Positions 26,577 through 39,451 are shown, numbered from the stretch's first letter. The stretch: 64,000 bases of DNA from Utricularia gibba (GCA_002189035.1 NEEC01000002.1:930001-994000), one strand, 5' to 3'. The notes: generated by a model from the letters alone, not told the origin. Translations and numbers: made by a program.

Positions 26577-27422
26577 GTGGTGTTAACAATTAACAACATT
26601 AAATATAATACTTATTATAGTTAATAAATATAAAATTCAAAAAAAGAGGAAATAGGTGGAAATAAATACGCCACCGTGCTGGCCCAATCCAGGTAAACAA
26701 CTAGCCGTTGGAATCTGTCCTTGTCTCTTTCCCCTGAAATTTGAAAGGAAAGAAAAATCCAACCCACTTCTTTCCATTTTCCGTCTCCGAAGTTATAATC
26801 CATAGCATCCGATCTCCGTTTTTCGGCTCCCGGGTGAAGTGATCTACACATCTCCGCGTGTATTTCAGGTATGCCTACAGCTTTTTTGCTTTCTCGTTTT
26901 AATAAGACGGGTTTATGCAGGTCGATCCTGAGTGCAGTGGATATGTTGTTTTGGGTACTTGTAGATTGAATTCGGTGTATTGAGTACAAGTTTATTTAAC
27001 CTTTTTTCTGTTTTTTTCGTTTTCCTTCTCAAATGAAACTGGATCTTTGAGGCCCTGCGATGTGGGTTTCTTTTTATGTTCTTGAAGGCGCTGCTGTGGG
27101 TCTACATTTTCTTTGTCTTAACATCAAATGGATATTTCCTTTCCTCGGAAGGCATTTCTGATTTAGTTTATGATCATCTCGGTACCTGGTGTGGGATATG
27201 TGCCGTGATCTTGAATCTGTAATCTGAAGTCTAAAGAATTTGCAAAGGGCATTGATGGCAGATCGAAAACTCCAAGGAAACGCATCTGTTAAATATGACA
27301 AGAAACAAACTTGATTTCCTGTTTTCAATGTGCGTTTGATTCGTAGATTTTTCACCATGGATACTTCCATATTAACTTTTTGAATACGTTTGGGTCTCAG
27401 GGTTTGATTTCTCTTCACAAAG
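26577..27422. other. Kinesin promoter and 5' leader with a leader intron
   Basis: A likely leader exon ends at about 26869 (TTTCAG/GTATGCC) and is followed by an intron to about 27402 (GGGTCTCAG/GG). The next exon carries the kinesin ATG at 27423. No other gene is visible. Confidence 0.5.
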
Positions 27423-30400
27423 ATGCCAACTGTGGCACCAGAGACCCCTTCATCAAGGGTCAAGAGAACTCCAGCATCTACTCCAGGTGGCTCCTCAAAA
27501 GTCCAGGAGGAGAATATCTTGGTGACTGTTCGAATGAGACCATTGAGTTCCAGGGAACTATCTTCTGGTGATCATGTGGCTTGGGATATCCCTGACGAGC
27601 ATACCATTGTTTCAAAGACCATATGCCATGATCGCAACGCTGGCTCATATATGTTCGGTAAAATTCATTGGCCTTCACGTGCTTCTTTTGTTTGATAAAT
27701 CTATGAGGTGGAGTGATTATGTTTCCCTCAGATAAGGTTTTTGGCCCAACTTGTGCTACCTCAAAAGTTTATGAAGAAGGTGCAAAAGATGTCGCTCTTT
27801 CTGCTCTTACTGGAATTAATGGTAAAATTCCAAAGGAAAACCTATGCTGAAGATCTTTTGGCCCAAATTGCTCTACATCTAGAAGTTACCTTACTTATTT
27901 TATACCTTCCATTTATTGTGGCAGCAACAATATTTGCATATGGGCAGACAAGCAGTGGAAAGACCTTTACCATGCAGGGTGTTACTGAACTTGTCATCAA
28001 GGACATCTACGAACACATCACCTTTGTATATCCACATACTTGTAATAACGATACTTTTTTGCGATTGGCCATGGTTTTTGAAAATCTCGTATCATCATTT
28101 TACAGACCCCAGAGAGGAAGTTTTCAATAAAATTCTCCGCTCTGGAGATCTACAATGAAACTGTTATAGATCTCCTGAACAGAGACGCTGGCTTCCTTCG
28201 CTTGCTGGATGATCATGAGGTAAATGCTTTTCCAGTAATATATAATTTGATCTTGGGGATTTTTTTTCCTTTCTGTAATCTTTTGGTGCATACAGAGAGG
28301 AACAGTTGTTGATAAATTAGCAGAGGTAGTTATTACGGATCCTCAACATGTGAAGCATTTGATAAGTGTGTGTGAAGGTAATGCTCACAACACAGCATTG
28401 TTGCCCTGTGAATATTTTTTTTTAGTACTAGATCCAGCAGTTCTTTTTCACCCATCTACTGGAGGATGGGGAAGAAATTCGAAGTTTCCGTTTTCAGATT
28501 GAAGATTCTGAGTTCATGTATTTAATCTACTTTACTGCAGCACAACGGCAGGTTGGTGAAACTGCCCTGAATGATAAAAGCTCAAGGTCTCATCAGATAA
28601 TCAGGCTGGTGAGTCTGAATTTTCTGCCTTCCTTTTTTTTTTCTTCATTTTCCATGTTACCATATTTTCGTACATTTAGTGAAGATTTCTGCTGTCAAAA
28701 TTTCAGACCATTGAGAGCAGTCTCAGAGAAGAGAAGGACTGTGTGAAATCTTTCCTTGCAAGCTTGGTGGGGGACTGACTTTGCTGTGTTGAATTTCTTT
28801 CTTAAGAATAATCAATCAGAGAAAAGTAATGTTTTATACGTATGCAGAATCTAGTGGATCTTGCGGGTAGTGAGCGAGCTTCTCAAACAAATACCGACGG
28901 GATGAGGTTGAAGGAAGGTAGCCATATCAACAGAAGCCTATTGACATTGGCAACTGTGATAAGAAAACTGAGGTCAGCACTTTAACAAAACTAGTTCAGA
29001 AGCAGATGTTGTTAAGCAATATTTAACATTGTGTCAACTCCAACAGGCATATGCCTCCGTTATGATGTAGTGTAGCATTATTAAATGATCATCTTTTCTT
29101 TTGGTTGCTATGCAGTAGTGGGAACAGATCTGGTCACATTCCTTACAGAGACTCAAAATTAACAAGAATACTGCAAACTTCTCTTGGCGGCAATGCTCGA
29201 ACAGCTATCATTTGCACCCTTAGTCCTGCAATGGTACACTTGGAGCAGACAAGGAATACACTTCTATTTGCGACGAGTGCAAAAGAAGTTAGAAATACTG
29301 CACAAGTAAACATGGTATAAAGCATGGAAGAAGTTTATTTTTACATGATATATGAAGATTTTAACAAACGTGTACTTACTCTTGGCATGTAAATCTAGGT
29401 CATTGAAAAGAAGCAATTGGTAAAGCATCTTCAACAGGAAGTTGCTAGACTCGAAGCGGTGCTCCGAAGCCCTGAAAAGTCTGCTTCTTCTTCATCTTTA
29501 AAGTCATTGCTGAGAGAAAAGGAGTTGAAAATAGAGCAGGTATTGAGGCATTCCCTGCCTCCTTGTGGTTGAGTTATCTATTTTAAGCTATGTTTGGAAA
29601 TATCGATAGAGAAAGATTCTGATGCGAGCTCTTAAACCGCATAGATTACTTTTTCAACAACAAACAGAACTTCAATTTTCAACACATTTTTTTGTCCTCG
29701 CAGATGGAAATAGAGATCAATGAGCTGAAGCGTCAACGAGACCAAGCTCAATCCCAGCTTGATTTTCAAAAAGGCTCGAACAAAGAACAAAAAGTATGCA
29801 CATTTACGCACTATAATTTTCATCTCTATTGCCTGGTGTAAATTTACATCAATGGTTGTTCTTCTCTCAAGGCTTCAGAAAGTCAAGGTCCTTCCTCTCA
29901 TGTTGCAAAGCGCCTCTCTTTCACTGCCGAGAATGATTTACTTCCTGGAAAATCTGCTTCCAATCTGAAGGGCTTAAAAGTATTAAGGAAGTCAACAACT
30001 TCTCCTGACATGCTGGTTAATGAGATAAGGAAACTGGAAATGAGACAAAGACAGCTCGGTGATGAAGCAAATCGTGCACTGGAGCTGCTTCACAAGGAGG
30101 TCACTTCTCAGAAGCTTGGAAGTCAGGAGACTGCAGAAACCATTGCCAAAATGCTATCAGAAATAAAAGCCATACATGCAAATAGTTTTACTCCTGAAGA
30201 TTTTGAGGTAAAGCATAAAGCTTCTTTAAGAGAAGAGATCGCCCGTCTGAACTCCCATGAGAAGGACATCACAATTTTAGAAGAGAAGCTGGAGAATGTG
30301 CAGAGGTCTATTGACAAATTATTGACACACCTCCCAAATGGCGAGGAGACACCAGATTCAAAGACAAATTCGTTGAGAAAGAAAAAAGGCCTACCATTTG

Positions 30401-31626
30401 CCTTGAGCAATGCTGCAAATATGCCGAATATACTAAGATCTCCTTGCTCACCCAAGTCTTCTTGTCAGTTGACAGAAAATGATATTGAGAACAGAGCCCC
30501 AGTGGTCCAAAGGAAGAATGGTACCCCTGGTGGCGAAAATTCTGGTGGCATTTCATCCAGGGAGAATATTGCAGCTCAAAAGCAGTATATCAGCGTCAAC
30601 AAAATGCAGAAGATGTTCAAGAAAGCAACTGAAGATAACATTCAAAGCATTAAAGCCTACGTCACAGAGCTGAAAGAACGAGTTGCCAAGTTACAGTACC
30701 AGAAGCAGCTGCTCGTTTGCCAGGTAAGATTTACTGATGAAAAATTCCTCATTCCTCGTTATAATAAATAGATAATTTGCTGTCCTAAATTCTGAAATGG
30801 TATAATAGCCATCGCTACTAATAAGTAAGCGTAGGAACAAGTATGCTATCTCTTTTTGTTCTCATATTGATATGAGTGCAAATTGCCCCTTAGGTATTGG
30901 AGTTGGAGGAGGCCAAAGAGGATTCATGTGAAGAAGAAGGGAGACCTGATCAATCCCCTGTACCCTGGCATATCTTGGTTGAGCAACAAAGGAAGGAGAT
31001 CATCATGTTGTGGCACGTCTGCCATGTCTCGATTATACACCGTACTCAATTTTACTTGCTATTCAAAGGAGATCCCTCTGATCAGATCTACATGGAAGTG
31101 GAGATCCGAAGACTCAAATGGCTGGAGCAGCATCTGGATGAAGTAGGCAATGCCAGCCCCGCCCTCCTTGGATCCGATCCTCCTTGTTCCGTTGCATCGA
31201 GGTGTGCAAAAAAAAAAAAAAAAAAAACTCCATCTTTATTTGGAAATAGGCCAGTTTCTTCAGATCCACTCACTCTGCTTGTTCTTTGTGTACCATAGCA
31301 TCAAGGCCCTCAAACAAGAAAGGGAGCACCTAGCAAAACGGGTGGGTTCAAAACTGACGGAAGACGAGAGAAATGCACTGTACATGAAATGGAATATCCC
31401 ACACGAAGGGAAGCAGAAAAGGCTTCAGCTGGTGAACAAGCTGTGGACTGATCCCTTAAACATGCAGCATGTTAAGGAAAGCGCTGAGGTAGTAGCTAAG
31501 CTTGTGGGGTTCTGTGAATCAGGGCAACCTCTATCCAAGGAAATGTTTGAGCTTAACTTTGCTCCTCTGTCCGATAAGAAGACATGGATGGGCTGGAATT
31601 TTATATCCAATCTCCTGCAGTTGTAA
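27423..31626 (+). CDS. NACK-type kinesin-7 (NACK1/HINKEL or NACK2/TETRASPORE-like)
   Basis: Fourteen exons join in phase to 930 residues: 27423-27657, 27732-27821, 27925-28025, 28106-28219, 28296-28377, 28541-28608, 28707-28766, 28848-28972, 29116-29314, 29399-29539, 29704-29793, 29872-30723, 30894-31201, 31299-31626. The N-terminal motor begins [18 protein letters not shown] and has the P-loop GQTSSGKT (about 115-122), switch I NDKSSRSH and switch [11 protein letters not shown] neck and long coiled coil follow (about 355-590). The C-terminal third has the plant-specific domain (DUF3490) with [22 protein letters not shown] and ends [17 protein letters not shown] kinesins bind and activate the NPK1-type MAPKKK at the phragmoplast during cytokinesis; that is family knowledge. 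I cannot separate NACK1 from NACK2. Exon 13 ends just before a long A-run in the intron (31207-31226). Confidence 0.95.
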
Positions 31627-32131
31627 CGCTGAAACAACGGAACATCAGAAAATCAAGGTTCTACTTATTCTTGTTTCTGTTTGTGCCTGAGAGTATGCTT
31701 CATTTTTTATATTCATAAATTTATTTTCATGATAGAAATAAACAAAAAAAAAATGTATACTTGAATCTATAAAGCAAACAAACGGATATCAGACATCGAT
31801 GTTTTTATCTTTTTAGGTGGATGAGAATGAGATACAAGAGGTGGACATGATAAGGATTACAATACTTTTGCCTGTGATGCTCTGAAAGTCATTGGATACT
31901 TTTTGACTTTCAAGATCCTGGTTGTAAAATTTGGTCTGTAGTTACGAATGCCAATTGTAGTGCTGATTGGTAAGCTAAAGTGGTGGTGGTGGTGGTCAGG
32001 TCAGCTCCTTGATAAGCTTGCACTGTGCCCGTACTCATTTTTCTTGTGTATACGGTGAATTTGCTCCCTCTTGAAATCCCCCCCGCTCATTCCATTCCAC
32101 CCTCTTGCTGAATCTCACTTCTCAGCTTCTC
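31627..32131. other. Intergenic region between kinesin and RING gene
   Basis: 3' untranslated region of the kinesin, a (GGT)n run at about 31980-31996, and the leader of the RING gene. No exon seen. Confidence 0.5.
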
Positions 32132-32563
32132 ATGGCTGTTTGTGATCAGTTTGTCGTGTGTGAAGCTGCTCTCATATATTTTGCCATAAGATGCTTCTTT
32201 TCCCTTGCTTTGGACCTCTTCAGCTCTTCAGGAATTTCCTCCGCAGCTCTTCAGGAGACTCTTACCTTAACGACACTAGGAAGGAGCAAGGCTGGGGAAA
32301 TGGAGGATACCGACTCTTCGTGTGCTGTTTGCCTTGATACGCTGAGGACAAGTTGCCAAGTCTGGGAGCTGATAAACTGCAGCCACGTTTTCCATAAGCG
32401 CTGTTTAGAGAAATGGGTGGCTTACGATAGCCGGTTGTCTTGTCCGCTTTGCCGGGCTTGTCTTCTTCCCTCGAGGCCTCCGCCGCCGTGTCCGCGGCCG
32501 GAACACCCGAGCTGGGTGGTGGAGCAAGTGCTTTACTTCTTTGGGGATGATCTGCTTCTGTAG
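32132..32563 (+). CDS. RING-H2 finger E3 ubiquitin ligase, small
   Basis: A single-exon frame of 143 residues. The N-terminal 35 residues are hydrophobic (EAALIYFAIRCFFSLALDLF) and may anchor the protein in a membrane. The RING-H2 domain at about residues 62-105 has CAVCLDTL, then NCSHVFHKRCLEKW and CPLCRACL, with all eight metal ligands present and His at both positions 4 and 5. The C-terminus is Pro-rich (PSRPPPPCPRP). The layout of a short N-terminal anchor and a central RING-H2 is like XERICO, BRH1 or RHA-type ligases. The target protein is unknown. The ATG at 32132 is the first in frame; the frame itself opens earlier with a non-ATG codon. Confidence 0.9.
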   Translation: MAVCDQFVVCEAALIYFAIRCFFSLALDLFSSSGISSAALQETLTLTTLGRSKAGEMEDTDSSCAVCLDTLRTSCQVWELINCSHVFHKRCLEKWVAYDSRLSCPLCRACLLPSRPPPPCPRPEHPSWVVEQVLYFFGDDLLL

Positions 32564-34008
32564 CTGAGTCCTGTGTCGCTCCGAACGTGGACCCGGTTTA
32601 CCGGTTTCGGGTTGTAGTTCGGATCTCTTTCTCTCTTGAATCTCGACCCTTACAACAAATTCTTTATTTTAAATTAATATATTATTTAAATAATTTATTC
32701 CCTTTTATTTAATTATTAATAAAAATTAAAATTTTGAATTAAAATTTTAAAGATAAAATAGTTTTACAGGAGGAGGGCCCGTTCACGCTAAACCCATTAG
32801 TGTATTGGGCCCATATTGAGCTGAATGTTCTGGGCAGCCCCCAGCTGTGAGGTTGTCCTTCCCCCCCCCTGTAATCTTTTGTCTGTTAACAGTTGGAATT
32901 GAAATCAGTGAAGCTGAACTGCCAAAGGAGATGGCAGATTAATTCGATATGAGGTGATAACTCTGCTGCAAGATGATGATGCATAGGAGGAGGGCAGTGT
33001 GGGTGGGACACTCTGAAGATAGGACACTGGGAACAAGACATGGAAGAGAGTGACGTGTTGGAGGCAGAGCCAAGAGTCCGTGTTCGTGATTGTATTGCAG
33101 CCGTGAGTGTCGTTATCATTTGTTGAGTTGTTCTTCTCAAAGCCTCCATAATTTGCGTTGCGTGTGAAAATTGGCCCGGCCCCCATCAGTCTGTGTGTTG
33201 GCTGGACATGAGAATGGCGGATCTCCGTTGGGTGATGCTTTAATGGTTGTCTCAGGGAGCATGTTAGGGGCAGTTATTGCTTGTTGCGGAGAAGCACAGA
33301 GGGGCGCAATGAAAATAAGATGACGTTTACCCAGAATACGCACAAGCTGTTGGTGTAGAGATGATGGGAGAGAGTATGAAAATGGCAGCCTGACAGCAGA
33401 TACATACAGATGCAGCAAGGACTGATGACTTCATGGTGTGCAGTTTTGGTTGAGGTTGGTCGCCTCTCTTCTCACTCTTCTTCTTCTTCTAACTTTTTCA
33501 TTTTTTGCTTTTCACTAAGGTAAAGATAACTTAGCTGAATTCCTCCTGCGTGTACTCTATGCTGATCATGTGGTGCCTGAGCTCTGCCTCGGCCAAAAAG
33601 GGATAGCCTGGAACCCACATGAGAAGCCTGACAAAGTATGAACCTTTGCCAAAGTAAAAGATTGATGAGATGTGTAACTGCTGACTTACTGGAGGAGTCA
33701 AATCCAGAGAGTTAAATGGAAGGGTACTTGGAAGCCGCCTATTGTTTTCCAGCCTTTCGTCTTCTTACCACCTGTCTATTGCGCCAGCATTCAATTCGAG
33801 ACTGCCCCGCCCCGGTGCATCTTGTTTTCTCAGAGGGAAACACTGAGCTGTCAGCCACCTACCCTATATGTTCGTGCTTAAATTTCTTTAACATGGTATG
33901 AGAATGTTAATTTTAAATTCTCCTGTCTATTCTATTGCTCATGCATGGGGTTTGTCTTCAGTCTCGAACTTTTTGGAAGAGTCCACTTTCCATAAACTTG
34001 TCTCTGCA
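32564..34008. other. Intergenic region
   Basis: AT-rich to 32780, then moderate GC. Minus-strand frames at 32886-33418 overlap and lack features. The frame opening at 33898 runs into the SPL gene and would add 37 residues to it. No hairpin precursor was convincing. Confidence 0.45.
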
Positions 34009-35394
34009 ATGGAAGGGAAGTCCTTGCGCAGTACAGGGCTTGAGTGGAAGGACTTAGCTTTGTACTGTAGGAAGCCTACTGAATTCCAAGAACAGATTTG
34101 CTTTTGTTTTCCGATGTCTTCGTCAGGCAGCAGGGCTTTATGTGGAAATGATCTTGGAACCTGTTCTTCCTCAAAGTACCCCATCTCTTGTGCTGCACAT
34201 GAGTCGACAGTGGCTCACTGCAGAAGCGCATATGAAGATCTCTTCAGTCTGCACAATCTTGGTGGGACACTTGCCTCTCCCCCTGCTTGCTCAACAGGTT
34301 TAAGGCTCAGCAGACCCAGAGCCAAATCCTCTGTTTCTTCCTCCCCGATGAAAAGATCCAGAGCTTCTTATCATAATCTTCAAAACCCCTGTTGCCAAGT
34401 AGAAGGCTGCAACCTCGATCTCAAGTCAGCCAAAGATTATCACCGGAGACATAGGATCTGTGAGAATCACTCTAAGAGCCCAAAGGTTGTCGTTGCTGGA
34501 ATGGAACGCCGGTTTTGCCAACAGTGTAGCAGGTGTGATATCATGATTCTTCTTTATCTCTTTTAGAAAAAGGGGAATTGGGGTCTCAAAATGTCTTTCA
34601 CTTATCACTGTTTTCTGTTTTTCTTGATTCATGAAAGGTTCCATGACTTGTCTGAGTTTGATGACATGAAAAGAAGCTGTAGACGGCGTCTCTCCGATCA
34701 CAACGCCCGGCGGCGTAGAGCTCAGCCTGAGTCCTTCCAGCTTATCTCTCAAGGACTCCCTTCTACCTTTTATGGTTTTCTTTTTTTCTATTCTCCATCG
34801 TTGCTCTTAGATTTTTCATCTCTTAGCCAGTTCTGTAATCATCTCTCTGGGGCAGGTCACAAGATAGAGCATGATTTATTGTTGAATGGACTCCCAATCC
34901 CTCAGACTGGAGCAGTCGATAGGACTCTGTGTTTCTCGGGTGACGAGACACTCCAATCGATCTCCGGAGTTCATCTGGATTCAACTAGAAACATCATGGA
35001 TCAAAGTAAAGAAAACATCATCCCCTCTTCTTCTAAAGTTTTCATTTTCCTTGAACACCATCTTGAGTTCTTGAAACTCTTGGCAGGCTCACAGATGCCC
35101 AACGCCAATTCTCCAATCATACCAGATCTTCTCAGCACCGCTCCCTCTCTTCTGTCATCGAGCCCATGGACTTTGAACGAGAGTGAAACCCATCATGCGC
35201 AGGGCTTGGTTCCAGGGAACTACATTCCAACAATCAGACACTTCGATTCCGAGTCACAACCACTTCCCTTGTTCCATCCAAATCATTCACCAATCTCGGT
35301 ACCCATTCCTCTCATGAATACCATCGCCACCGCCGACCCTCCGCCGGCGTACCGGTTATTTAAATCCGGTAACCTCTTCCTCGGTAATCCATAG
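34009..35394 (+). CDS. SBP-box transcription factor, SPL6-like
   Basis: Three exons join in phase to 399 residues: 34009-34532, 34638-34774, 34856-35394. The SBP domain at about 127-203 has CCQVEGCNLDLKSAKDYHRRH, then RRFCQQCSRFHDLSEFDDMK, and ends with RSCRRRLSDHNARRRR, so both zinc pockets and the bipartite nuclear signal are present. The exon junction inside QQCS/RFH is the conserved SBP intron position. The sequence before the domain (KRSRASYHNLQNP) matches the SPL6 type. A miR156/157 target site lies in exon 3. SPL factors promote phase change and flowering and are repressed by miR156 in juvenile tissue. The 81-bp second intron is in frame and without stops, so its retention would only lengthen the protein. 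The start could also be 33898; 34009 has the better following sequence. Confidence 0.92.
35138..35157 (+). promoter_or_regulatory. miR156/157 target site in the SPL coding region
   Basis: The 20 bases CCGCTCCCTCTCTTCTGTCA differ from the perfect complement of canonical miR156 at only three positions, two of them at the 5' end of the site. The site encodes APSLLS, the variant of the usual ALSLLS. The seed-pairing end (TCTTCTGTCA) is perfect. Confidence 0.9.
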
Positions 35395-37955
35395 TCCATT
35401 GGTGAGTGCCCCCTCGTGTCTGCGCGGAATGAAGAAGCTCTGAGCATCTGTGCCCTTGTTATTTGGTATTTTAAATTTGTATTTTTTCACGTTTTTGAAC
35501 ATTTAAATTAAATACTAAATATTAAACATAAATTCTTATGGGGCCTCACTCTCAGCAATTGGGCCCAATGTATCGTCCAATGAACGAGGCACTGCTACTT
35601 CGGAATGGGCCCAATACGAGGGAGATGGATTAGAATATTCGAGGAATATCTAGGACACTTGGGATATTTAATTTTGAAATATTATTCCAATAATAATTTT
35701 GTTGAAAATTTTTACTTTAAAAATACCAAATATAGAAATATTATTAATAAAATGATTTTTCGAAACCCTCCCGCGAAGAAATCCTAATTAATTACCGGAA
35801 TCCATCCACTAAACCTCTGCTCAGAAGCTCACATTCTGGAAAGCGATAGGATTTCTGTATCGCCATGGATTGATTATTGCTGTAGGTTGATATAGATTTG
35901 TCTCCTTCAGCTGAATCTCTGTTGCTGGTGTTGAAACGCGCTAGATCTGGGTGCGTTCGCTTTGTTTTTTCTGTTGTTGAATTCCATGGGATCGGAGGAC
36001 TCGGGATCAGTTCGTTCGGTTCATCAAACGGCGAGTATTTGCCTATTTTGTGTTGGAGTACACTTTTATATGATTTTATTCCGTTTTTTGTTTCTTTTCT
36101 GGTTATATAACCGCTATATAGCGTTTTATGTGTATTTCAATGGTACTTTGAGCAGTTATTATGATTCATTTGTCATCGGCGATCAAGAGTTATGATGTGA
36201 TTTGCTTACCTTTCAAGAATTCGAGCTCACTGTCTGTGTTTTGGGGATGGTACTGATCAACGATCAGGCGAACTTGCTTTACCCATTGCATATCCATGCT
36301 GGTAAAAACATTAGAGATTGAGTGGTTTTAATATCCTGCTGCCTTTTGTTTGTTGCGCCTAACATAATCACCAATGCATGCCATCAGTGATGGAGTCCGT
36401 GTGATTAGTTCTGGACTCCAGTGGTTCTGAACAAAATGTGATCCATTTTTCTCTGGGAGATTGTTGTCAAGCTGTGATCAACAATGATCACTCGATATTC
36501 CTGCTTTGGGATATACATGTGCTACTTTTTCTTTTGGTGTCGCTTTACATGTTGAAAATACTTAAATTTGTAACGATTTTCATGTTTATAAGCAACAATG
36601 GAATTCTGTGAGCAACTCGTATATAGTGCTTCTCATTTCATGAAGTCGGAAAAAGCCTTGATCCCTTGTCTTTCTCCTCTTCATGCTTACAACCGAAGGT
36701 CTCTGAATCCATCTGCATTTCTTCAGCATACAGAAGAACAGGGAATATCGTCATGTTTATGCAGGTACTAGTCTTCTCTTAGGAATCACATTTTTCAGAT
36801 AGTGATTTTTTTTTTTTAATTTTTAGGCTAGTCGTCCCGCGGAACGGTTGTGCAATCGCGACCGTTGGTCGCGCCGCCAGCGTGAATGTGAATCGTTGAT
36901 TATGGTGGGTCCCACTTAGGATGAGGAAAGCTCATGTCCGAACCGGATGCAGGGGAGTGGGTGTCGTTCGCTGGGGAAAAAATTAATAAAATGGGGGAAA
37001 TTAGGTGGTTAAATTAAATAGATAAAGGCAAAAGTAGGCCGCTGACTGTTCCTTTCTCTCTGCAGACGCTCGTCAGTCATCCATCCCTTCTCTCTCTTCT
37101 CCTCTACTCTTCTACGCCTTTCTCTTCTGCAGCCTGCTTTCTCTATCTAGAACTGGTCTGCGCGTACGACGTCGCTTCGACTCTTCCGTTGCTTTTTTAG
37201 TCGGGGACGAGAGAGGGGCTCAATTTGGGGCTCGTAGCGTTGGTGATCTGCTTTAGAGTCTTGTTGAAGCGGGAAGCAGAATCTGAAAGAGAATAGCCGT
37301 TGATCGAGGTATGTTTCCATGGAGGTTGTCTGAATCGCGAGTTGGATGATTGGATTTTTTTGATCTGTTGTTGAGGGTTACTTGGATTTTTCGCTACTGT
37401 ATTTTGTTTGACGAAGCGAAATCCAGAGGTGGATGAGGTTTTTATCTTTTCTAGGTTTGGGAGGGGAGGTGCTGCGTTGATGATGAATGGGCTGTCTATT
37501 TTGTTCCTCGTTGATTGTATGACAGGTTTGTTGGTCACTGTGAATTGATGTTGGGGTTAGCTGTAGTTGCCCTTATTTTTTTGTTCTTTTTTAGGGGATT
37601 TTATGTGTAGCTAAAGCGGTATGATGGGTCGGTTAAAAGTTGGGGTTATATGAAGCTTGAGTGGTAAAAAGGGGAGTTGTTTGAGATAACAGAAAAACTA
37701 TTCTACTTGTTATAATGGTCGCTTTGCTAGCTGCATTTTATAGTGTTAAAATTGTACGTCCCCGTTTATTTTCAGTTAAATGGTCCCGGGTTATAGAAGG
37801 GTTGTTGATCGTGGATTCTCCTTTCTTTCTCGTAGGCCCATTATGTTGGACATAAGGCGTAGCTTTGTTTTTGTTGTTCTGTTTTTGTAGGTTTTGGAAG
37901 TTTCAGCCTAAACTTGATTCACGGATGGAGATAGTGTAGAGAAGAACTGTGGAAA
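35395..37955. other. Intergenic region and kinase leader
   Basis: From 37000 on this is probably the kinase leader: a C/T-rich leader exon ends at about 37308 (ATCGAG/GTATGT) and an acceptor lies at about 37890 (TTTGTAG/G). A four-codon uORF (MEIV) begins at 37925. The part 35780-36780 looks transcribed in composition (splice-like donors, moderate GC) but no family could be assigned. It contains an ATG frame of 57 codons at 36598-36771 that I do not recognise. Confidence 0.4.
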
Positions 37956-39451
37956 ATGTTGGAGGGTGGCCAAAATTTTGCTGGAATTATTGGCCAAAAT
38001 GATATCTACGACAATTATGATTTCTCGCATAATTTCTATCGCAAGCTAAATGAGGGATCGAACATGTCCATTGATAGTTATGGAAGCTTGCAGTTGACAA
38101 ATGGTGGAGGGTCTGTTGCCATGTCCGTGGACAATAGTAGTGTAGGATCTAATGATTCTCACACTCGAATCCTAGGCCATCAGGGCCTGAGGCATGTCAA
38201 CAACTACTCTGTGGCTGCCAGTGTTAATCGTGGGAGAGTTTCTCATGGACCAAGCAATGATGCGCTTGCACATGCATTGATGGATCCTCGCTATCCTACT
38301 GAAGGGCTTGGATATTATGATGATTGGTCAATTGATTTGGGGAAGCTCAGCATGGGTCATGCTTTTGCTCAGGGTGCATTCGGAAAGCTCTACAGAGGAA
38401 CGTATAATGGTGAAGATGTCGCCATTAAACTACTGGAGAAGCCAGAGAATGATGTGGAGAGGGCACAGTTAATGGAGCAACAATTCCAGCAAGAGGTGAT
38501 GATGTTGTCAAGGTTGAAACACCCCAATATAGTTCGTTTCATTGGGGCATGCCGAAAACCCATGGTCTGGTGTATTGTCACCGAGTACGCCAAGGGTGGT
38601 TCTGTTCGGCAATTCTTGACAAAGCGTCAGAATCGTTCTGTGCCCTTGAAATTGGCTGTGAAACAAGCCTTAGATGTGGCAAGAGGGATGGAATATGTAC
38701 ATGGGCTAAACTTGATTCACAGAGACTTGAAGTCTGATAATCTTCTGATTTCTGCTGACAAGTCCATTAAGATCGCTGATTTTGGAGTTGCACGTATCGA
38801 AGTGCAGACTGAAGGCATGACACCAGAGACTGGAACGTATCGGTGGATGGCACCGTAAGTCATGCCTTGTCTAATTTTTATTTCTGGTCACAACATATAT
38901 CGAATAGCACGTTATTTGAGCTAATTTTACATCTGTGTGCGTCTTCAATATGGTTGGGGTTGAAATGTATGTAGATACAGTTTCTAAATATTGCATAGTA
39001 ATCTGCATTTTGTTTGAATTAGATGAGCCCATGAAAACTTAAGCAATATTTCTGAGAATAAGACCAAGACTTTGTTGCTGGTAAATCTCATATTGTGCTG
39101 TGGAATTGCAGTGAGATGATCCAGCACCGGCCTTACACCCAAAAAGTTGACGTGTACAGCTTTGGTATTGTACTGTGGGAACTCATAACAGGAATGCTCC
39201 CGTTCCAGAACATGACTGCTGTCCAAGCTGCATTTGCTGTTGTGAACAAGGGCGTTCGTCCCGCAATCCCCCATGACTGCCTTCCATCTCTAAGTCGGAT
39301 AATGACCCTCTGCTGGGACGGGAATCCTGATGTCAGACCCTCCTTCGCGGAGGTCGTAAGAATGCTGGAGGTGGCAGATCACGAGATCATGACGACGGTT
39401 CGAAAAGCCCGCTTCAGGTGCTGTATCAGCCAGCCCAGAACCGCGGACTGA
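37956..39451 (+). CDS. Raf-like protein kinase (plant MAPKKK group C)
   Basis: Two exons, 37956-38854 and 39112-39451, join in phase to 412 residues. The first 125 residues are Asn/Ser/Gly-rich and end with [12 protein letters not shown], the usual lead-in of this group. The kinase domain has the Gly loop [11 protein letters not shown], the VAIK lysine (about 156), HRDLKSDN (about 254), DFGVAR (about 274) and [10 protein letters not shown] split by the intron, so it should be active. The protein ends shortly after the domain. Sequence and length match the group C Raf-like kinases such as At2g24360 and At4g31170, cytosolic serine/threonine-tyrosine kinases linked to stress signalling. A MAPKK substrate should not be assumed from the family name. 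Confidence 0.95.

Noticed and set aside
32915-32940. TGCCAAAGGAGATGGCAG, similar to the start of miR399
   Set aside because: Only the first 12 bases match; the rest does not fit miR399, and no long hairpin arm was found nearby.
35038-35086. Possible 49-bp intron in SPL exon 3
   Set aside because: Too short for a plant intron, and removing it would put the miR156 site and the C-terminus out of frame.
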